From positions 1 to 39,066 of the forward strand of contig JADGOR010000008.1 in NCBI GenBank assembly GCA_017882855.1: a stretch of DNA of 39,066 bases, given 5' to 3'. The DNA comes from Cellulomonas sp. (GTDB taxonomy: Bacteria > Actinomycetota > Actinomycetes > Actinomycetales > Cellulomonadaceae). Shown one piece after another: positions 18,182 to 27,569 of the stretch (position 1 is the first letter of the stretch; each line of letters opens with the position of its first letter). The translations under genes and the position numbers were made by a program. Below the pieces are notes generated by a model. The model worked only from the letters and a program-made list of their open reading frames with translations. It was not told the DNA's origin and searched no databases.

Positions 18182-19384
18182 TCAGTCCGGGTGCGATGTG
18201 CCGAGGGGCGAGACGATGAGCATCATCTGAGCGCCCGCGACCCGGGTCAGCACGACCGTCGATTCCTGGCTGCCGCTCAGGTCGAGCTGACGTCGCAGCT
18301 GTTCCGGCACGACGGCGGTGCCGCGCTTCTTTATCGTCAGCCGGCCGACGTCGTGCTCCCGAAGGTAGGTGCGCAGCCGCTTCAGACCGAACGGCATCAC
18401 GTCCTGGACGCGGTAGCCGGTGGCGAGCGCCGTCGGTACGAGCGCGTCGGAGGTGACGTAGGCGATCGTGCGGTCCAGCAGTCGTCCGGACACCTCGGAC
18501 GCGACGACCTCCACCAGCCCGGACCGGATGACCGCGCCGTCGGGCTCGTACAGATAGGCGCCGGGAGAGCCGATCGGGACCGGTTCGGGCCGCGCCGCCC
18601 GGCGCGCGGAGACGGCGGTTCCGGCGCGGATCACCAGCGCGGTCCGGCCAGGTCCGTCGGGCGCGAGCGGACCGAACCACAGGCCCGCTTCGACCACGTC
18701 GCCGTCCACCGAGATCCACTGGGTCTCGGCGTCCGCCGGAAGATCGGCGTGGGCGATACCGGGCCCGACCTTGATCCCGAGCGCTGGGAGTGTCGCACGC
18801 AGGGCAAGGACGTCGGCGAGCGGCGGGGCGTACGAGTTCGGGTCGAACAAGCGGGTGCCACCGCGGGTCCGCCGGGACGGGTCGGCGAAGACGCCGCTGA
18901 TCCCCTCGGCGAGCAGATCGACACCCAGCCCGTCGCCGTACCGCACCTCGGCGTCGGGAAAGTGCCGCAGGTTGACGGTGGCGATGGCCGCGGTGAGCTC
19001 GTCGAGCTCAAAACCGAGGACTCGGAGCCCGAGCGCCGCCATCGCCATCGAGTCACCGCCGATGCCGGTCGTCAGGTCGGCGACCGCGTCGATCCCGGCG
19101 GCCGCGAATCGCTGAGCGTGGAGTGCCGCGACCATGAACCGGGTGGCCTGCTCGAGACCCGCCTCGGTGAACAGCATCCCGTCGGCGAAGTCGGCGAACT
19201 TGCCGCGCGCCCTGGCCCGCAAGCGGGACTGGGTGAGTGCCGCGGCGACGAGCTCCGGGTCGAACCCGCCGGCTCGGAGCCGCTCCGAGATCGCCATGGT
19301 GCGCGACTCGTCGTACGGCGGCAGCGTCCCGAGCAGCGCCCAACCGTCCGGGCTGAGCAGCTTGCCGAGCGCGCTGGCGTCCAC
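18182..19384 (-). CDS. SAM-dependent methyltransferase with THUMP-like C-terminal domain
   Basis: Residues about 90-200 form a class I methyltransferase with motif I DLTTGIGGDSMAMAALG and GFELDE, and the motif FADPSRRTRGG. The last 100 residues (from about VEVVASEVSGRLLDRTIAYV through LREHDVGRLTIKKRG) resemble the THUMP-like domain found at the end of such actinobacterial proteins. An RNA substrate is likely by family but unproved. The frame reaches 19429, but that GTG falls inside the CIRCE element of the divergent groES promoter; GTG 19384 gives 400 residues and is preferred. Confidence 0.82.
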   Translation of the reverse strand: MDASALGKLLSPDGWALLGTLPPYDESRTMAISERLRAGGFDPELVAAALTQSRLRARARGKFADFADGMLFTEAGLEQATRFMVAALHAQRFAAAGIDAVADLTTGIGGDSMAMAALGLRVLGFELDELTAAIATVNLRHFPDAEVRYGDGLGVDLLAEGISGVFADPSRRTRGGTRLFDPNSYAPPLADVLALRATLPALGIKVGPGIAHADLPADAETQWISVDGDVVEAGLWFGPLAPDGPGRTALVIRAGTAVSARRAARPEPVPIGSPGAYLYEPDGAVIRSGLVEVVASEVSGRLLDRTIAYVTSDALVPTALATGYRVQDVMPFGLKRLRTYLREHDVGRLTIKKRGTAVVPEQLRRQLDLSGSQESTVVLTRVAGAQMMLIVSPLGTSHPD

Positions 19385-19422
19385 ACCGTGATCCTTCCAC
19401 GCCGGGTCGCGGGCCGGCGTCG

Positions 19423-19449
19423 CTGGCACTCGCCTTGACCGAGTGCTAA
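19423..19449 (+). promoter_or_regulatory. CIRCE operator (HrcA site) of groES
   Basis: CTGGCACTC (19423-19431), nine bases, then GAGTGCTAA (19441-19449). This matches the CIRCE consensus (TTAGCACTC-N9-GAGTGCTAA), perfectly in the right arm and in seven of nine bases in the left. HrcA is expected to bind and repress at normal temperature. Confidence 0.93.
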
Positions 19450-19463
19450 TCCATGCCTAGATT
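19435..19463 (+). promoter_or_regulatory. groES promoter
   Basis: TTGACC (19435-19440) lies in the spacer of the CIRCE element and TAGATT (19458-19463) follows after exactly 17 bp. The right CIRCE arm therefore occupies the promoter spacer, a clear roadblock for RNA polymerase. The start point would be near 19470. Confidence 0.85.
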
Positions 19464-19467
19464 GGCA

Positions 19468-19498
19468 GGTGGGCATTCTCCCTCGGGGCATGCCCACC
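19468..19498 (+). promoter_or_regulatory. Hairpin at the 5' end of the groES mRNA
   Basis: A perfect 9-bp stem (19468-19476 with 19490-19498) encloses 13 bases. It starts at the predicted transcription start, so it would cap the mRNA. A role in mRNA stability is possible but is inference. Confidence 0.45.
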
Positions 19499-19592
19499 GC
19501 TCGGCTGGGTCGGCCGGTTCCCGCGACGACGGACGCCCCAGGTCAGCGACCACGAACCACTGAAACCACGACATGTGAAGGGGAGGTCCGCT

Positions 19593-19889
19593 GTGTCGGT
19601 CTCCATCAAGCCGCTCGAGGACCGGATCGTTGTCCGGACCCTCGACGCGGAGCAGACGACGGCCTCAGGTCTGGTCATTCCGGACACCGCGAAGGAAAAG
19701 CCCCAAGAGGGCGAGGTCCTGGCCATCGGCCCGGGTCGCATCGACGACAACGGCAATCGAGTCCCGCTCGACGTCAACGTCGGCGACAAGGTGATCTACA
19801 GCAAGTACGGCGGAACCGAGGTCAAGTTCGGCGGGGTGGAGTACCTGATCCTCTCCGCTCGCGACGTCCTCGCGATCGTCGAGAAGTAG
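19593..19889 (+). CDS. groES: Co-chaperonin GroES
   Basis: Lid of the GroEL folding chamber. The 98-residue product matches throughout: [12 protein letters not shown], then [63 protein letters not shown]. The GTG at 19593 has GGGGAGG seven bases upstream; an earlier in-frame GTG at 19575 lies before this site and is rejected. HrcA control is shown by the CIRCE element. No groEL follows; the next gene is the convergent whiB3. Confidence 0.97.
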   Translation: MSVSIKPLEDRIVVRTLDAEQTTASGLVIPDTAKEKPQEGEVLAIGPGRIDDNGNRVPLDVNVGDKVIYSKYGGTEVKFGGVEYLILSARDVLAIVEK

Positions 19890-19912
19890 CAGCGCGTCCC
19901 CTCGAGGGCGCA

Positions 19913-19967
19913 GAACACACGGACGGCGCCCCGAGCCGCGATGGCTCGGGGCGCCGTCCGTGTGTTC
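19913..19967. terminator. 25-bp perfect hairpin between groES and whiB3
   Basis: Arms 19913-19937 and 19943-19967 pair without mismatch around a five-base loop. It lies between two convergent genes, 23 bp from the groES stop and 19 bp from the whiB3 stop, so it can end transcripts from both sides. There is no T run. Confidence 0.9.
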
Positions 19968-19986
19968 GCGGCGGGTGCCGGCAGGC

Positions 19987-20277
19987 TCAGCTCGCCTTCG
20001 GCAGACCCGATGCCAGGATCGAGCTGCGCTCGTCCTCTGAGATGCCGCCCCACACACCGTACGGTTCGCGTACGGAGAGGGCATGCGTTCGGCACTGCTT
20101 GAGCACCGGGCAGCCCTGGCAGATCGCCTTGGCGGCGTCCGCGCGACGGCGTCGGGCAGAGCCTCGTTCTCCTTCCGGGTGGAAGAAGAGCGTCGGGTCG
20201 GCGGTTCGGCACGCCCCCTGGTACTGCCAGTCCCATAGGTCCATCACAGGCCCCGGCAAGCGCGAGATCTCGGTCAT
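19987..20277 (-). CDS. whiB3: WhiB-family iron-sulfur regulator, WhiB3/WhiD type
   Basis: 96-residue Wbl protein. Four cluster-binding cysteines are at 23, 53, 56 and 62 (C-X29-C-X2-C-X5-C), followed by the beta-turn GVWGG (74-78). The start MTEISRLPGPVMDLWDWQ and the segment LFFHPEGERG are close to Streptomyces WhiD and mycobacterial WhiB3, rather than WhiB1 or WhiB2. WhiB3/WhiD proteins sense redox state and bind the main sigma factor. ATG 20277 has AGGAGG five bases upstream; the frame is open 48 codons further but has no family match. Position next to groES and near bldM is as in Streptomyces. Confidence 0.9.
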   Translation of the reverse strand: MTEISRLPGPVMDLWDWQYQGACRTADPTLFFHPEGERGSARRRRADAAKAICQGCPVLKQCRTHALSVREPYGVWGGISEDERSSILASGLPKAS

Positions 20278-20317
20278 CAGTCCTCCTCGCCTCGTTGGGA
20301 GTGGTCCCGGACTTGTC

Positions 20318-20346
20318 ACGGTACAACCGCGCCAAGAGTTGTTCAA
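20318..20346 (-). promoter_or_regulatory. whiB3 promoter
   Basis: On the minus strand, TTGAAC (20346-20341) and TACCGT (20323-20318) are 17 bp apart. The start would fall about 35-40 bp before the whiB3 ATG, which has its own AGGAGG site. Confidence 0.6.
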
Positions 20347-20390
20347 GGGCTCGGCCGTTACCAATACGTAATCACATGGTTGGGGTTCTG

Positions 20391-20410
20391 AGCACACCGA
20401 GATCTGTGCT
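20391..20410. promoter_or_regulatory. 20-bp inverted repeat in the whiB3/merR gap
   Basis: AGCACA, eight bases, TGTGCT. It lies about 45 bp upstream of the whiB3 -35 box and 86 bp before the merR-like start. The size fits a dimer-binding operator, perhaps for the MerR-type protein itself; this is inference. Confidence 0.35.
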
Positions 20411-20495
20411 ATCGGAGCCAAATCGATGCAGGTTCACCCGCTCGAGATGTCGTGTCCAGTGGCAGGGCCCCGTGTCGACCGGCACAATCACGGGC

Positions 20496-21482
20496 ATGTC
20501 GACCACACGGTCGTCGGCCGATCACCATCTCCCGTCGACCTCCGCTTCCGCTCCGCCGCCGCCGCCGAGGGCGCCCGTTGCGGTGGCGGTCGTCGCTCGC
20601 CGCCTGGGGGTCGCACCGTCGACGCTGCGCACGTGGGACCGGCGGTACGACCTCGGCCCGTCGGAGCGCGTCGCGGGTGCCCACCGGCGCTACACCGACG
20701 CGGATGTGGCGCGACTCCTGATCATGCGGCGGCTGACCCTCGAGGGTGTCGCTCCCGCTGATGCCGCGTCGATCGCGCGCTCGGTGAGCGTGTCGGACGA
20801 CGCCCTGCGCAAGCCTGCGCTGCCCACCGCACTGGTCCAGGCGGCCCTGTACCCCGCGGGTGAGACCGCGAGCACGAATGCCGCGGCCGCCGCGATCCGG
20901 CTGGATCAGGGCGCGTGCACCCGGATCCTGGAGGAAGCGGCGAACGAGACGAGCGTCCCGCAGTGGTGGGAGGACGTGATCGAACCCGCGCTCGGCCTGG
21001 TCGGAGCGCGAGCCGTCCTGGCGCGGCCCGGTGACGAGCCCGAGACGGTGCTGATCGGCGCTGCGCTCGCGACGATGCGGCATCGTCGCGCCTCGGGTCT
21101 GTACCCGGCGGCCGAGATCGCATCCCGTTGCGTGCTGCTCTGGACCGCGGGCAGCGGACTCTGGGCGATGCGGCTGCACGGTCTGGCGGCGGCGATCATC
21201 GAGCAGGGCGTCGGTGCCCGGGTCCTCACCGGTGACCGCGGCGTGTCACACCTGCGCCAGACCGTCGAGCTGATCGATCCGATCGCACTCGTCATGCTGG
21301 CCAGGGTCCCCGCCCGGGACCTGGCCGTCCTGCGCTCGCTGCATGTCAGCAACCCCGAGCTGCCGGTGGTCGTCGGGATCGACACCGACGCCGACACCGA
21401 TCCGTTGCCCTTGGGGCCGTTGGTGCGCCCGGCGGTCACCTTCGGCGGGATCCTGCGTGAGGTCTTCGCGATCGTTCGGTAG
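20496..21482 (+). CDS. MerR-type regulator with degenerate CarH-like cobalamin domain
   Basis: 328 residues. A Pro-rich stretch (20-27) precedes a MerR winged helix (about 28-97: VVARRLGVAPSTLRTWDRRY and GAHRRYTDADVARLLIMRRL). The rest (about 110-328) follows the order of CarH/LitR proteins: a helical bundle, then a Rossmann-like domain. By my alignment the W-x9-EH cobalamin motif is A173-x9-E183-T184, and the His that ligates cobalt from below is Trp223. So it probably does not bind B12 in the usual way. ATG 20496 is the only start that suits the fold; CACAAT seven bases before it may be a -10 box. It lies between whiB3 and a bldM-like gene. Confidence 0.75.
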   Translation: MSTTRSSADHHLPSTSASAPPPPPRAPVAVAVVARRLGVAPSTLRTWDRRYDLGPSERVAGAHRRYTDADVARLLIMRRLTLEGVAPADAASIARSVSVSDDALRKPALPTALVQAALYPAGETASTNAAAAAIRLDQGACTRILEEAANETSVPQWWEDVIEPALGLVGARAVLARPGDEPETVLIGAALATMRHRRASGLYPAAEIASRCVLLWTAGSGLWAMRLHGLAAAIIEQGVGARVLTGDRGVSHLRQTVELIDPIALVMLARVPARDLAVLRSLHVSNPELPVVVGIDTDADTDPLPLGPLVRPAVTFGGILREVFAIVR

Positions 21483-21493
21483 TGGGCTACCGC

Positions 21494-21519
21494 GTGGGTC
21501 ACGTACTCGTTTCACCCAC
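21494..21519. promoter_or_regulatory. Inverted repeat upstream of bldM-like gene
   Basis: GTGGGT (21494-21499) and ACCCAC (21514-21519) are separated by 14 bases, 106 bp before the start codon. It may be an operator, or a weak end signal for the merR-like gene. No clear promoter boxes are seen in this 143-bp gap. Confidence 0.3.
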
Positions 21520-21625
21520 TGTGTGCGCTAAGGCCCCGGCGCACCTGCGTCGATAGGACTTGGGAGAGCGCCGATCGACGCGTGTGCCACCGGCGGCACA
21601 CGACGGCGCGCACGGGAGGTGACCG

Positions 21626-22306
21626 ATGCCTGGAGTCGTGGTGTGCCACGGCTCGGCTGCCATTCGCGAGCGCCTTGCCATCACTGCCCAGGCCGTCCCG
21701 GCGCTGCTCCCGGTGCGCACCGCGGGATCGGTGGAGGAGCTCGTTCTGCACGCGCGACGGCAAGCACCGTCGATCGTCCTACTGGATGCTCACCTGCCCG
21801 GGGTGGGACCGATCGAGGCCATTCGTCGTCTCGCCCTGATCTCCATCCGGGTCGCGGTCGTGATGCTCGCTCAGGCCGGTGACGAGGTGGCGCTGGACCG
21901 GGCCGTCGCTCTCGGCGCGCGCGGCTTCCTCGCGCCCGACGTCGGTCGGGCCGAGCTCGCAGCGGTGGCCGCCCACATCTGTGCCGATGTCTCGGTGAAC
22001 GCGCGCGTCGGCATGCGCACCCGCGCCACCGATCGGGACCCTGCAGCGGTCCTGGCGCCGATCGGGACGCGGCCGATGAGCCAGGTGCCGCAACAGAACG
22101 GGGAGCGCCCGATCCAGCTCACCCAGCGTGAGCTCGAGGTGCTGGCCGGGATGAGCCAGGGGCGGTCGAACGCGCAGATCGGCGCCGATCTCTTCCTGTC
22201 CGAGGACACCGTGAAGACGCACGCGCGCCGGCTGTTCCGCAAGCTTGAGGCTGCGGATCGAGCGCAGGCCGTGGCGATCGGCCTGCGCCGGGGCCTGATC
22301 CTGTAG
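21626..22306 (+). CDS. bldM: BldM-like atypical response regulator (LuxR-type HTH)
   Basis: 226 residues: receiver-like domain (1-120) and a C-terminal LuxR/FixJ helix-turn-helix (about 160-226) with LTQRELEVLAGMSQGRSNAQ and LFLSEDTVKTHARRLFRKL, nearly the BldM sequence. Asp54 in IVLLDAHLPG matches the phosphorylation site of typical receivers, but the usual acidic pair is replaced by Cys-His (VCHGS), the Thr by Ala (LAQAGD) and the Lys by Pro104. It is thus unlikely to be switched by standard phosphorylation. Start ATG 21626 has GGGAGGTGA upstream. In Streptomyces bldM lies between whiD and guaB, the same neighbourhood. Confidence 0.8.
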   Translation: MPGVVVCHGSAAIRERLAITAQAVPALLPVRTAGSVEELVLHARRQAPSIVLLDAHLPGVGPIEAIRRLALISIRVAVVMLAQAGDEVALDRAVALGARGFLAPDVGRAELAAVAAHICADVSVNARVGMRTRATDRDPAAVLAPIGTRPMSQVPQQNGERPIQLTQRELEVLAGMSQGRSNAQIGADLFLSEDTVKTHARRLFRKLEAADRAQAVAIGLRRGLIL

Positions 22307-22323
22307 GCCCTCGCACCGCTGCG

Positions 22324-23856
<1,533 letters not shown>

Positions 23857-23889
23857 CCGGCTGGGGCGGGCCGCTCCGACGTCGTCGCG

Positions 23890-24633
23890 TCAGCCGTCGA
23901 GGTGCAGCGGCCAGGTCAGCTCGGCCCCCGGTCCGTCCAGACCACGACTCAGCCGCCACGAGTTGAAGTTCTCAGCCCACGCATGGTGGGCCTCCGCTTG
24001 CGCGGCGTGCAGCGAGGTCAGGTCCATCAGTGCGAGGTCCGGGTGCCGCCGCACCATCGACCGAAGGACCTCGAGCGTCGCGACCACGTCGACCTCGGCC
24101 GTGTGCAGGCCGTCCGAGTCGTCGACGCCGTACACGGCGCACAGATCGACGAGCTTGCGCTTTCCGCGGCGGAACCGGTCGAGGTGCCGGTCCAGCACGA
24201 GCGGGTCGATGACGGGGCTGACCGCCCGGCCGAGGCGCTCCGCGAGCGTCGGCAATCCGTGCCTGCGGAGCTCGACCTCGAGGATGGTCAGGTCGAAGGA
24301 TGCGTTGTACGCCACCACCGGCTCTCCGGCAGCGAGCGACTCGGCCAGCAGCTGTGCGATCTCCGCGAGAGCCCTGGCCGGTGGTTGCCCGAACTCGCGG
24401 GCGTGCTCGGTGGTGATCCCGTGGATCGCCGCCGCGTTCTCCGGGATCTCGATGCCCGGGTCGATCAGCCAGGTGTGGACATCGTCCGGCTCCCAGACGC
24501 TTCGACGCACCAGGGCGGCCGTGACGATGCGATCGTTGGCGACCGAGACACCGGTCGTCTCGGTGTCGAATCCGAGGAGTGGGCCTTCGGCCCAGCCCTG
24601 GAGCCCGCGCAACTGGTCACCCGGTCCGATCAT
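23890..24633 (-). CDS. DEDDh 3'-5' exonuclease (DnaQ-like)
   Basis: 247-residue exonuclease. ExoI is GFDTETTGVS (Asp23 and Glu25), ExoII is VAYNASFDLTILE, and ExoIII contains His and Asp in LHTAEVDVVATLEVL, so all catalytic residues are present. Such stand-alone proteins are often labelled DNA polymerase III epsilon-like; the true substrate is unknown. The ATG at 24633 has a GAGGAGAG site just upstream; the frame runs open far beyond it on the strand opposite guaB3, which is spurious. Convergent with guaB and divergent from guaB3. Confidence 0.9.
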   Translation of the reverse strand: MIGPGDQLRGLQGWAEGPLLGFDTETTGVSVANDRIVTAALVRRSVWEPDDVHTWLIDPGIEIPENAAAIHGITTEHAREFGQPPARALAEIAQLLAESLAAGEPVVAYNASFDLTILEVELRRHGLPTLAERLGRAVSPVIDPLVLDRHLDRFRRGKRKLVDLCAVYGVDDSDGLHTAEVDVVATLEVLRSMVRRHPDLALMDLTSLHAAQAEAHHAWAENFNSWRLSRGLDGPGAELTWPLHLDG

Positions 24634-24731
24634 GACTCTCCTCTGCGGGGCTTGATCTGCTCCAACTCTCCCACCGGGCACCGACCTCCGATTCGATGAA
24701 GCGGCGCGTGTCGTCCACTCAGGTGCGCCGC

Positions 24732-24737
24732 TAGCCT
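24732..24737 (+). promoter_or_regulatory. -10 box of a likely leaderless guaB3 promoter
   Basis: TAGCCT ends seven bases before the guaB3 GTG (24745). There is no ribosome binding site before this start. Confidence 0.52.
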
Positions 24738-24744
24738 TAGCGGT

Positions 24745-25869
24745 GTGACCAACGAGATCGAGATCGGCCTGGGCAAGCGCGGCCGGCGCGCCTATTCGTT
24801 CGACGACGTCGCCGTCGTCCCGTCCCGACGCACCCGCGACCCGGAGGAGGTATCGGTCGGTTGGCAGATCGACGCGTTCCATTTCGACCTGCCGCTGATC
24901 GCGGCGCCGATGGACTCGGTGATGAGCCCGGCGACCGCCGCAATGCTCGGGCAGCTGGGCGGCCTCGGGGTGCTCGACCTCGAGGGACTGTGGACACGCT
25001 ACGACGACCCGGCACCGCTGCTTGCCGAGATCGCCGAGCTGGACGATGCCCAGTCGACGCGCCGGATGCAGGAGATCTATGCGGCGCCGATCGTGCCCGA
25101 GCTCATCACCCAACGCCTCAGGGAGATCCGCGCCGCCGGGGTGACCGTGGCGGGTGCCCTCTCGCCCCAGCGCACCCAGGAGCACTGGCGCACCGTGATC
25201 GACGCGGGCGTCGACCTGTTCGTCATTCGCGGGACGACCGTCTCGGCTGAGCACGTCTCGAGTCGCGCGGAACCGCTCAACCTCAAGCGATTCATCTACG
25301 AGCTCGACGTCCCGGTGATCGTCGGCGGCGCCTCGACGTACCCGGCGGCGCTGCACCTGATGCGGACCGGATCGGCCGGGGTCCTGGTCGGCTTCGGCGG
25401 GGGCGCGGCACACACCACCCGAACCTCGCTCGGGATCCACGCGCCGATGGCGACCGCGGTGGCCGACGTCGCGGCCGCCCGTCGGGACTACCTCGACGAG
25501 TCGGGCGGTCGGTACGTGCACGTCATCGCGGACGGAGGTGTCGGTCGGTCCGGCGACCTGGTCAAGGCGATCGCACTCGGCGCGGATGCCGTGATGCTGG
25601 GCGCCGCGCTGGCCCGCGCCGAGGAGGCGCCCGGCGCCGGCTGGCACTGGGGCTCGGAGGCGCACCACCAGCGGCTGCCGCGCGGCGAGCGGGTGCGCGT
25701 GGGCACCGCCGGAACGCTCGAGGAGATCCTGTTCGGCCCTGGCCGGCAAGCGGACGGCACCCTGAACCTGATCGGCGCGCTGCGCCGGTCGATGGCCTCG
25801 ACCGGGTACTCGGACCTCAAGGAGTTCCAGCGGGTGGAGGTCGTCGTCTCGCCCTATCAGCCGCGCTGA
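24745..25869 (+). CDS. guaB3: GuaB3 family IMP dehydrogenase-related protein
   Basis: 374-residue TIM-barrel protein related to IMPDH. The start has RAYSFDDVAVVPSRRTRDPE and LPLIAAPMDSVMSP; CBS domains are absent. At the place of the IMPDH catalytic loop (GSICTT) the sequence is GGGAAHTT, so the catalytic Cys is missing. HVIADGGVGRSGDLVKAIAL and GADAVMLGAALARAEEAPG follow. In actinobacteria GuaB3 sits beside guaB; its exact role is not settled. Its TGA overlaps the next ATG by one base. Confidence 0.92.
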   Translation: MTNEIEIGLGKRGRRAYSFDDVAVVPSRRTRDPEEVSVGWQIDAFHFDLPLIAAPMDSVMSPATAAMLGQLGGLGVLDLEGLWTRYDDPAPLLAEIAELDDAQSTRRMQEIYAAPIVPELITQRLREIRAAGVTVAGALSPQRTQEHWRTVIDAGVDLFVIRGTTVSAEHVSSRAEPLNLKRFIYELDVPVIVGGASTYPAALHLMRTGSAGVLVGFGGGAAHTTRTSLGIHAPMATAVADVAAARRDYLDESGGRYVHVIADGGVGRSGDLVKAIALGADAVMLGAALARAEEAPGAGWHWGSEAHHQRLPRGERVRVGTAGTLEEILFGPGRQADGTLNLIGALRRSMASTGYSDLKEFQRVEVVVSPYQPR

Positions 25870-26312
25870 TGATCATCGCGGAGATCCTCGACGACGACGT
25901 CGAGCAGGTGATCGCGCTGTGGCAGGCGTGCGGGCTGAGCCGACCCTGGAACGACCCACATCGAGATCTTGCGCTGGCCCGGGCCTCGAGCACATCGACG
26001 ATCCTGGTCGGACGGGCCAAGGAAGACCCCTCGACCGTGGTCGCGAGCGCCATGGTGGGCTTCGATGGGCACCGGGGCTGGGTCTACTACCTGGCGGTCG
26101 CTCCGAGCCACCAGGGCCGCGGTTTCGGCCGGGCGATGATGACCGCCGCCGAGGAGTGGCTCGTCGCCCGCGGCGCGGGCAAGGTGCAGCTCATGGTGCG
26201 GACCGAGAACGGCGTCGCGCGGGGGTTCTACGACGCGCTCGGGTACGAGGCGCAGGCGACGACCGTCCTCGGGCGTTGGCTCGAGCGAGGGACGAGCGAG
26301 CAGACGGAGTGA
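25869..26312 (+). CDS. GNAT family acetyltransferase
   Basis: 147-residue N-acetyltransferase. The acetyl-CoA loop is in YLAVAPSHQGRGFGRAMM (Q/R-x-x-G-x-G/A type), and RTENGVARGFYDALGYE is the usual C-terminal motif. The N-terminus VIALWQACGLSRPWNDPHRD resembles the YpeA group. Substrate unknown. ATG 25869 overlaps the guaB3 stop (TGATG), so it is coupled to guaB3. Confidence 0.87.
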   Translation: MIIAEILDDDVEQVIALWQACGLSRPWNDPHRDLALARASSTSTILVGRAKEDPSTVVASAMVGFDGHRGWVYYLAVAPSHQGRGFGRAMMTAAEEWLVARGAGKVQLMVRTENGVARGFYDALGYEAQATTVLGRWLERGTSEQTE

Positions 26313-26349
26313 TGCGGTACCGGCGCGCCGCGCGAGCGGGCCACCGCAT
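26312..26349. terminator. Weak inverted repeat between convergent genes
   Basis: ATGCGGT (26312-26318) pairs with ACCGCAT (26343-26349) around a 24-base GC-rich loop. It lies between the acetyltransferase and ackA ends, and could be a poor bidirectional terminator. Confidence 0.3.
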
Positions 26350-26369
26350 TCCGCTGGCGCGGGACCGGG

Positions 26370-27568
<1,199 letters not shown>

Positions 27569-27569
<1 letters not shown>

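Noticed and set aside
20278-20421. 48-residue extension of WhiB3
   Set aside because: It covers the predicted promoter and lacks Wbl similarity; ATG 20277 has AGGAGG.
23890-25749. A 619-codon minus-strand open frame
   Set aside because: The upstream part is antisense to guaB3. The exonuclease starts at ATG 24633 with a good ribosome binding site.
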